Positions 32,254-37,691 of a DNA stretch of 37,691 bases are shown here, in pieces. The stretch is from Thermoplasmatales archaeon ex4572_165. GTDB taxonomy: Archaea > Thermoplasmatota > E2 > DHVEG-1. The stretch covers positions 1 to 37,691 of the forward strand of contig NJDG01000009.1 in assembly GCA_002254885.1 (NCBI GenBank). Reading direction: 5' to 3'. Made by a program: the position numbers and the translations under genes. Under the pieces are notes generated by a model. It made no database searches and had not been told where the DNA came from. It saw only the letters and a program-made list of their open reading frames with translations. Within the stretch, counting starts at the first letter, position 1. Each line of letters begins with the position of its first letter.

Positions 32254-33096
32254 TTATTCAAGATTGATACCATATGTTTTTTCAGGGTTTTCTTTATGAA
32301 TAATACTCATCTTTTCTTGGGTTATTAACTCCATTTCAAGAAGTTCATGTGTTCTTTTAGGTACCGTTTTTGGTCCTAAAACAGCCCCAGGTCGTCTAGG
32401 ATCATCAATATAATCTGTTTCCATCATAAATCGTGTTCCCTTTTTTATTGCTTTAAGGATGTTTTTTTTACTTGCAAGAACCGATGGCATAAGTCCATAG
32501 TTTTCATCTTCAAGAATTAATGGTGGTGCAAAATGTTTCACGATTTTTTCTTTGGTAAGTCCTGCTTTCTTCCCCATATTTACAAGTTCCTGACATTGTT
32601 TTGGAGTTGTTGTTTCTGTATGAAGTACAACTGCCGTATTTGCTTCTTTTGCCTTTTGCATCCCATAAAAAAGAATCTCATTAGAGTCATTAATGATTTC
32701 TTTATCAACTAGAAAATGTGGCCTTCCTATCTCTCCAATTGCAATGCACTTTTGCTCCATACATAAATCTGCGGCTTGATCCATCCCTTTCTTCATGAGA
32801 TCCATTGCTTGAGTTCTTCCAAACGCCTCTTTTAATCGCATATAATCCACAGGGTATGGACCAACTGTTACAAACACTGAAATGTCTATTTTTTTTTGAA
32901 TTTCATCAGCCATTTTCAATGTTTCTGCATAGGCAGATTCATAACTTTTGGTTTGGATTACTTTTTGTACCATGGGATATTGGCATAGAACAAAATGTGT
33001 TCCCCCAACTTTCTTGAAATCTTTGATAGCATCCAAATATCTACCATCTCTTCGCAAATGAAGATGATTATCAAAAATTATTTGTTTATATGTCAC
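32254..33096 (-). CDS. TatD-related metal-dependent hydrolase (COG1831 type)
   Basis: This 280-residue protein is of the archaeal TatD-like amidohydrolase group (predicted metal-dependent hydrolase). Likely metal ligands are D9/H11/H13 in FDNHLHL, the Glu in AIGEIGRPH, His in VVLHTETTTP, His in IVKHFAPPL and Asp in FMMETDYIDDPRRPGAV. These follow the TIM-barrel order of the superfamily. The substrate is unknown; TatD relatives act as nucleases. It stands alone, convergent with the PAC2 operon. Confidence 0.87.
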   Translation of the reverse strand: MTYKQIIFDNHLHLRRDGRYLDAIKDFKKVGGTHFVLCQYPMVQKVIQTKSYESAYAETLKMADEIQKKIDISVFVTVGPYPVDYMRLKEAFGRTQAMDLMKKGMDQAADLCMEQKCIAIGEIGRPHFLVDKEIINDSNEILFYGMQKAKEANTAVVLHTETTTPKQCQELVNMGKKAGLTKEKIVKHFAPPLILEDENYGLMPSVLASKKNILKAIKKGTRFMMETDYIDDPRRPGAVLGPKTVPKRTHELLEMELITQEKMSIIHKENPEKTYGINLE

Positions 33097-33163
33097 AAAC
33101 TATAAACAACCCATTCTTATTTATTAAGATTGGTGATGCATCTCGTTTTTATCCTATTAAATT

Positions 33164-33595
33164 TTAAGATAATGAAAATGTAATTTTTTCAATTTCTTCC
33201 CAATAACCTGCATATCTTGAAAAATGTTTATTGATATTTTTTGAAAAAGACATAGTAGCTGAATTAGCAATATTATGTAAATTCATTTCTTCGGATCCTA
33301 GTAATTTATTTTCTTTATCGTAGAATTTCATAATTATTTTTACGTTTACAATCTGATCCTCTTTGTTTTTTATATTTCCTGAAATTTTATAATAATCCAC
33401 GTTTTCGGCATTATTAAACCCATCACTTACCTTTTCATCCATCCAAGTCCACGATTCAATAGAGTATGATGAAAGCTCAAATTTATCCTGGCCAGATACT
33501 TGACCAGTTGTAATGCCCTTAGTTTCAGTACATCCACTAAATCCTACTGTTAGAAAAATCAGTATTACTCCTAATATTAATATTTTTCGCATCAT
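33164..33595 (-). CDS. FxLYD-like lipoprotein
   Basis: This 143-residue exported lipoprotein has a signal peptide ending in lipobox GFSGC (Cys22). The mature part is beta-rich, with a pattern like FxLYD domains: YYKISGNIKNKEDQIVNVKI, then IMKFYDKENKLLGSEEM. The protein should be anchored at the outer face of the cell membrane. FxLYD domains are of unknown function. It has no operon partner. The 230 bases upstream hold only AT-rich sequence with TATA-like runs. Confidence 0.72.
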   Translation of the reverse strand: MMRKILILGVILIFLTVGFSGCTETKGITTGQVSGQDKFELSSYSIESWTWMDEKVSDGFNNAENVDYYKISGNIKNKEDQIVNVKIIMKFYDKENKLLGSEEMNLHNIANSATMSFSKNINKHFSRYAGYWEEIEKITFSLS

Positions 33596-33826
33596 TTACA
33601 ATCCACCTTCTAAACATAGAATAATAAACTTTTGATATAAATAAGTTATGAGAAAATAAAAAAATACAGCATTTTTATGACATCATATTAAATATTAAAT
33701 CATTTATATTTAACATATGTATTATTATATTGTAAATTATATATTTTCATCTAAAATCCTTAAAAACAAACATTGAATGATCTTTATTAGAGATACTTTG
33801 TCACCCACATCAAATAAAATAATTAT

Positions 33827-34192
33827 TTATTTGAAATTATATTTGTTTTTTCCAGAGAAATAATACGAAAAAGATTTTTCATCTTTTGATTCCTTTCCCG
33901 TTATCATCTCGATAATTCCTTGCGCTAGAAGCCACCCAAAATAGCCCATAAAAAATGTGAAAAAACCTGTTATACTATATCCTAAAATAACCTGTAAATA
34001 CTCCTGACCACCAGTTGCAAAAAGAACCATGATTCCTACGCTAATGAATAGAAAAATAATTAGGAAAATCCACCGTAAGGCGTGTATGGTTACTTTCATG
34101 GTTTTAAATGGAATATCTTCCAATGGTATCTTTGTATCGATGAGTTTTGATAGTGATGGTTGTTTGTATTGATAATTTCTTTTCCCAGGCAT
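33827..34192 (-). CDS. Small two-span membrane protein
   Basis: No family is recognised. The 121-residue protein has a basic N-terminus (MPGKRNYQYKQPSLSKLIDT) and two hydrophobic segments: WIFLIIFLFISVGIMVLFAT (about 46-65) and YSITGFFTFFMGYFGWLLAQ (about 73-92). A charged C-terminal tail follows (TGKESKDEKSFSYYFSGKNK). The termini face the same side. It stands alone; the 157 bases upstream to 34349 show no gene. Confidence 0.6.
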   Translation of the reverse strand: MPGKRNYQYKQPSLSKLIDTKIPLEDIPFKTMKVTIHALRWIFLIIFLFISVGIMVLFATGGQEYLQVILGYSITGFFTFFMGYFGWLLAQGIIEMITGKESKDEKSFSYYFSGKNKYNFK

Positions 34193-34349
34193 CCGTTTTT
34201 GCTCCCAATGATCAATTAATGATTAGCTTTGTGCTTATCCCACTAATGGTTATGCATAAAACGTTATAAAAAACATCATTCGCAGCCGGTTATGCAGGTG
34301 CTTATGTTTCTGAATTTACATAAAAAAAACATCTAATTAAAATCAATTT

Positions 34350-35558
34350 TTATGCATTTGACACAATAGATATGACGTCTCCATCTTCCAACTCATAATC
34401 TGCACCAACCACTCGATTAGTACGTGCATTAATTGCTCTGATAAAATGATCCCCAATATCACTATGTACCTTATAGGCAAGATCTTTTGCAGTAGAACCC
34501 TTTTTCATAAAATAAGCATCAGGTAGAATTCGACCTTCTTTATCTGTAAGATGATGTTCATCTTCAACTGGATACACAACAATTAAATCAAGCATAGATA
34601 CAGCTTCTTCAATACATTGTTGAATACCTGTTGATCCAAACCTGTCAAGGACCTTTGATTGAATATATTCAAGCCCCTGTTTTTGCTTATCGGATAAACT
34701 AGTATTTTCATGTAATGAAAATGATTTTTCACCTGGCAGATATGAAATAAAATCATGATCAGATGCATGGGTTAATGCAAGTTCTGATTCAGCACTTGTA
34801 GGAATCACTCGATATCCTTTTTCTTTTATATCCTTCTGTTTTTCAATAAGGTTTTCTGGGGCTTTATCAATTTTATTATATGCAATAATAATAGGTTTAC
34901 TCTGTTTTCGAATGTCCTCTGAAAGCTGTAAAAGATCTTCATCCGACCAGTTCTGTGGTTTCTCAACATCTAAATTGCTGACCCTTACAGCATGATGAAT
35001 ATGATCTTCTCGAATACCTAGACCTGTGAGATGATCTGAGAGTAGTCTTTCGATTTTATTTCCTTCCATTTGAGCTTTTCTTGCTATGTTTTCCCAGCTT
35101 TTTTTAATAATTTCCTTTAACCAATGCGTAATTTCTTTTTCTAAAAAATCAATATCATTCATAGGGTCATATGATCCAGCAGAGCAAGGATTCCCTTCCG
35201 CATCTGTACTTCCTGATGAATCTACAATATGAATCAATGCATGAGCTTGCCTTAAATCATCCAAAAACTTATTACCTAAACCTTTTCCCTTGAATGCATC
35301 CGGAACAAGTCCTGCAACATCTATTGCTTCAATGGGCACATAACGTATTCCTTCTTTACATTCTGAGTTATGTGGAGTACACTTTACTTTAAAATCTTTA
35401 CAAGGACAATTCTTTCGAACATACATAACTCCTTTATTTGCCTCAATTGTCGTAAAAGGATAATTTGCAACTTCTGCATGGGCATCCGTTGCAGCATTAA
35501 AAAACGTTGATTTTCCTACATTTGGTTTTCCAACAATTCCAACAATCATACTACTCAT
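34350..35558 (-). CDS. Archaeal YchF/OLA1-type GTPase with TGS domain
   Basis: This translation-associated P-loop NTPase has 402 residues. The G1 motif is GIVGKPNVGKST, and ANYPFTTIEANKGVMYVR is the switch region. DVAGLVPDAFKGKGLGNKFL is G3, and AYNKID is the G4 NKxD. A Cys-rich insert (NCPCKDFKVKC) and the C-terminal TGS domain (KGSTAKDLAYKVHSDIGDHF, ARTNRVVGADYELEDGDVIS) are family features of archaeal members. I use the ATG at 35558 (MSSMIVG), behind TAGGAATCTT; earlier ATGs overlap the upstream gene. It follows the bactofilin-like gene by 7 bases. Confidence 0.9.
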   Translation of the reverse strand: MSSMIVGIVGKPNVGKSTFFNAATDAHAEVANYPFTTIEANKGVMYVRKNCPCKDFKVKCTPHNSECKEGIRYVPIEAIDVAGLVPDAFKGKGLGNKFLDDLRQAHALIHIVDSSGSTDAEGNPCSAGSYDPMNDIDFLEKEITHWLKEIIKKSWENIARKAQMEGNKIERLLSDHLTGLGIREDHIHHAVRVSNLDVEKPQNWSDEDLLQLSEDIRKQSKPIIIAYNKIDKAPENLIEKQKDIKEKGYRVIPTSAESELALTHASDHDFISYLPGEKSFSLHENTSLSDKQKQGLEYIQSKVLDRFGSTGIQQCIEEAVSMLDLIVVYPVEDEHHLTDKEGRILPDAYFMKKGSTAKDLAYKVHSDIGDHFIRAINARTNRVVGADYELEDGDVISIVSNA

Positions 35559-35565
35559 AAGATTC

Positions 35566-36525
35566 CTACTCCAATGCATCATCAATCGGTTCGAAATGGT
35601 TTATATCTTCTTCAAACCGCCTTAATGTTTCATCAGCATTATAATCATAGGGCTCAATAAATGTTGTGCCTTCCTCAGAAAAAAGAGTTCCCTTGGTTTT
35701 TACCGTTTTTGATAAAAAAATCTTTTTTGCTTTTATGTTTCCATCTACCTCTGTATTTTCATCGATTCGAATTGATTTTTGAGCATGAATTGATCCAGTT
35801 AATTTGACGTTTTTTCCAATATAAATTTCTCCATCTGCATGAAGACCTCCTTGAATTATTATATCATCACCAACAAGAACACTTCCTTTTCCATGAATGT
35901 TACCTATAATCGTTGATTTATCTCCAATCCTTGTGTCTCCATCTGTTTTAATTTTTTTAAGCCCAACAATTGCATTATTTGGAATGAATAAAAAAATCTC
36001 TGAGATAGGAATGGATCCTTCATCATTTTCCTCCAATTCCATTAAAATCCTTTCAATTTCCTCACTATGACCCATTTTCAATAACTGAGACAGATATATA
36101 AAAATATATATAATCATTGGAATTGGACTTCGAATATTAATCCAACCTTTTGCCTCAAAACCCTCCTTTATTTCAACACTATCGCCCACATCCAGATCAC
36201 CTACAACAGATAACTTCCCATCAACATTGACTTTTTCACCAAGATACACATTACCTTCGCTTTGTACCTTTCCCCCAATACGTGAAAAAATGTCGACTCG
36301 TATATCCCTTGTTGCCTTTAAATCTCCATCAATGATTGCATGTTCTCCAACAAAAATACGACCATCAGTTTTTAAACCAAATTGAACAAGACATCGATCT
36401 CCAATGATTACATCGCCTGTTGTTTCAATACATGAATCATTAAATATCGTGTTATCTGGAATAACTAATGTATCTCTGTCAAAAACCATCCAAATCTGAT
36501 AACAATTTCGTTGATATAAATCCAC
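35566..36525 (-). CDS. Bactofilin-like polymer-forming protein
   Basis: This 319-residue protein is built of two right-handed beta-helix blocks with repeats of the type GD-xIGD or VDGxL: DGRIFVGEHAIIDGDLKATR and VNVDGKLSVVGDLDVGDSVE in the first, GSVLVGDDIIIQGGLHADGE in the second. Between them is a hydrophobic and helical segment (IPMIIYIFIYLSQLLKMG, then EEIERILMELEEN). Bactofilin-type proteins polymerise into cytoskeletal filaments. The start could be GTG at 36525 or the ATG at 36489 (MVFDRDTLVIPDN); neither has a clear Shine-Dalgarno. It probably shares a transcript with ndk and the GTPase. Confidence 0.7.
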   Translation of the reverse strand: MDLYQRNCYQIWMVFDRDTLVIPDNTIFNDSCIETTGDVIIGDRCLVQFGLKTDGRIFVGEHAIIDGDLKATRDIRVDIFSRIGGKVQSEGNVYLGEKVNVDGKLSVVGDLDVGDSVEIKEGFEAKGWINIRSPIPMIIYIFIYLSQLLKMGHSEEIERILMELEENDEGSIPISEIFLFIPNNAIVGLKKIKTDGDTRIGDKSTIIGNIHGKGSVLVGDDIIIQGGLHADGEIYIGKNVKLTGSIHAQKSIRIDENTEVDGNIKAKKIFLSKTVKTKGTLFSEEGTTFIEPYDYNADETLRRFEEDINHFEPIDDALE

Positions 36526-36564
36526 CGCAATAAAAAAAAAGAAAAAGTTTATCTAGGATAATTA

Positions 36565-37020
36565 TCACTCAATAAGCCATTCTTCATCAATTCGGCTATA
36601 TTCTGCAATTTCTTCTTTTGTAAACCATAAATTAATTTCAAATGATGCAGTATCCGCTCCATCAGAACCATGAACAATATTTCTTCCGATGAATTGCCCA
36701 AAGTCACCCCTTATCGTACCAGGTGCTGCTTCACTTGGATTGGTTTTCCCCATCATCATACGAGCAATATTAATCACATTTTCTCCTTCAAGAACCATAG
36801 CAACAACAGGTGAGGAAATAATATATTCAACAGTTGGTTCAAAAAAAGGTTTTCCCCTATGAATACCGTAATGTTTTTCAGCAAGGTCCCTAGGTACTTT
36901 CACCATTTTCATTGCAACAATCTTGATTCCTTTCTGCTCAAATCTATTTAGTATGTTTCCAATAAAACCTCTTTGAACGCCATCAGGTTTAATCATAATA
37001 AATGTTCTTTCTTTTACCAT
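36565..37020 (-). CDS. ndk: Nucleoside diphosphate kinase
   Basis: NDK transfers the gamma phosphate between nucleoside triphosphates and diphosphates. The chosen start MVKERTFIMIKPDGVQRG gives 151 residues, a normal length, with GGTGGAT eight bases before the ATG; an upstream ATG would add 15 unconserved residues. The catalytic His117 is in NIVHGSDGADTASFEI. GFIGNILNRFEQKGIKIVAM, AAPGTIRGDFGQ and the ending EEIAEYSRIDEEWLIE are all typical. It lies upstream of the bactofilin-like gene on the minus strand. Confidence 0.96.
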   Translation of the reverse strand: MVKERTFIMIKPDGVQRGFIGNILNRFEQKGIKIVAMKMVKVPRDLAEKHYGIHRGKPFFEPTVEYIISSPVVAMVLEGENVINIARMMMGKTNPSEAAPGTIRGDFGQFIGRNIVHGSDGADTASFEINLWFTKEEIAEYSRIDEEWLIE

Positions 37021-37069
37021 TTCAATATCCACCATTAACCATTTATTAATATGGAAATATTTCATTTCT

Positions 37070-37681
37070 TTAAAGAATTAACCCCTGTGAAAGAATCTGT
37101 TTACCAATTAGATACAATAAAAAACTAATGATATTAAAGATTACATGAGCAATTATACCTGTCATAAGGCTTTTAGTTTTTACGACCATATATCCTAAAA
37201 CAAGTGCAACAACTGAAATAATGATTGCAGGAATAACATTGCCCATAGAAATATGAGCAACCCCAAATAGAAGAGATGTTACAATAATTGCAGGGTTTTT
37301 TCCTAATGGTTTTTGTAGCTTATCAAGTAGAAATCCTCTAAAAAAGATTTCCTCAGCGATTGGTTGAAAAGTAATTAAAATCAATATCGTTGGAAGGGAA
37401 AATAACAATTCCAGATCCTTAATATTACTAGCATTTTCATCAGCAACACCTGAAACACTTAAAATAACCCCAATAATAAGAACAAATCCTAATGCAATTA
37501 TAGCTGTGATAACACCCCATAAAAAAGACATATCAAGTTGTTCTTTCTTAAGTTGAATACTTCTGAATATCTCTTTTAATGAATATTTATTGACCAACCG
37601 ATACCATAAAAATGGAACCAAAACAAATAAAAAAACAACCATAACAATTTGAATAACAAGAAGAATGATTTCAAAAAGCAA
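37070..37681 (-). CDS. CPBP-family intramembrane metalloprotease, start uncertain
   Basis: This membrane protein of the CAAX protease/CPBP (Abi) family has about 203 visible residues and six or more hydrophobic segments. The motifs are FQPIAEEIFFRGFLLDKL (EExxxR), LLFGVAHISMGNV (FxxxH) and IIAHVIFNII (HxxxN-like), the probable catalytic set. The substrate is unknown. The visible start is a TTG close to the window edge, and the frame stays open beyond it, so the gene may continue upstream outside the window. It ends 5 bases before the longest possible ndk frame. Confidence 0.82.
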   Translation of the reverse strand: MLFEIILLVIQIVMVVFLFVLVPFLWYRLVNKYSLKEIFRSIQLKKEQLDMSFLWGVITAIIALGFVLIIGVILSVSGVADENASNIKDLELLFSLPTILILITFQPIAEEIFFRGFLLDKLQKPLGKNPAIIVTSLLFGVAHISMGNVIPAIIISVVALVLGYMVVKTKSLMTGIIAHVIFNIISFLLYLIGKQILSQGLIL

Positions 37682-37691
37682 AGCAAAACCT

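Noticed and set aside
1-37691. CRISPR array
   Set aside because: No regularly spaced direct repeats and no cas genes are visible anywhere in the window.

Overview
This is about 37.7 kb of a low-GC archaeal genome, best read as a euryarchaeote or Thermoplasmatota-like lineage. The archaeal assignment is secure. It rests on PCNA, transcription factor S, Orc1/Cdc6, the primase small subunit, a Gins51-type GINS protein, the RFC small subunit, RNase P protein Rnp2, MptA, and an L44e-S27e-aIF2alpha-Nop10-PAC2 operon. TATA boxes replace bacterial -35/-10 elements, and neither tRNA encodes CCA. I cannot place it to genus.

Layout. 1-1200: transposase relic, tRNA-Val and degraded sequence. 1205-3172: Nudix hydrolase, TFS, PCNA and an Rnp2 gene that seems to start at AUC. 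3232-6245: DUF711 protein and two membrane proteins. 6308-9242: tiny membrane peptide, tRNA-Thr, mptA (apparently starting at AUU) and a cyclic-2,3-diphosphoglycerate synthetase-like GTPase. 9261-12065: an RFC small-subunit gene broken by an internal deletion, a probable non-coding RNA behind it, an HTH-PAS regulator with an inverted-repeat operator, an esterase and a YjbQ protein. 12410-20929: the accessory island. 21058-24235: DNA glycosylase, Orc1/Cdc6 and PriS. 24386-26736: unknown small and zinc-finger proteins between several strongly structured intergenic stretches. 26737-32164: GINS, a SpeD-SpeE fusion, a GH114-like lipoprotein and the translation operon. 32254-37681 (minus strand): TatD-like hydrolase, lipoprotein, small membrane protein, YchF-type GTPase, bactofilin-like protein, NDK and a CPBP-type membrane protease.

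The most interesting region is 12.5-19.2 kb. A tandem Lrp/AsnC-like regulator faces a B12-binding radical SAM protein that resembles RiPP-maturation enzymes. This is followed by a 41-codon ORF with its own Shine-Dalgarno, translationally coupled to a 419-aa protein of unknown function, then a reductase that resembles cyanobacterial acyl-ACP reductase (glycine motif and candidate catalytic Cys kept), and a geranylgeranyl-reductase-family flavoprotein. Together this looks like an undescribed archaeal peptide- or lipid-modification cluster, with the 41-codon ORF as candidate precursor. Two adjacent minus-strand genes (roadblock/LC7-like plus FIST sensor) may form a linked signalling pair.

A second theme is start-codon use. 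Three genes (rnp2, mptA and a zinc-finger protein) lack a usable ATG/GTG/TTG at the expected start but have AUC or AUU placed correctly behind a Shine-Dalgarno.
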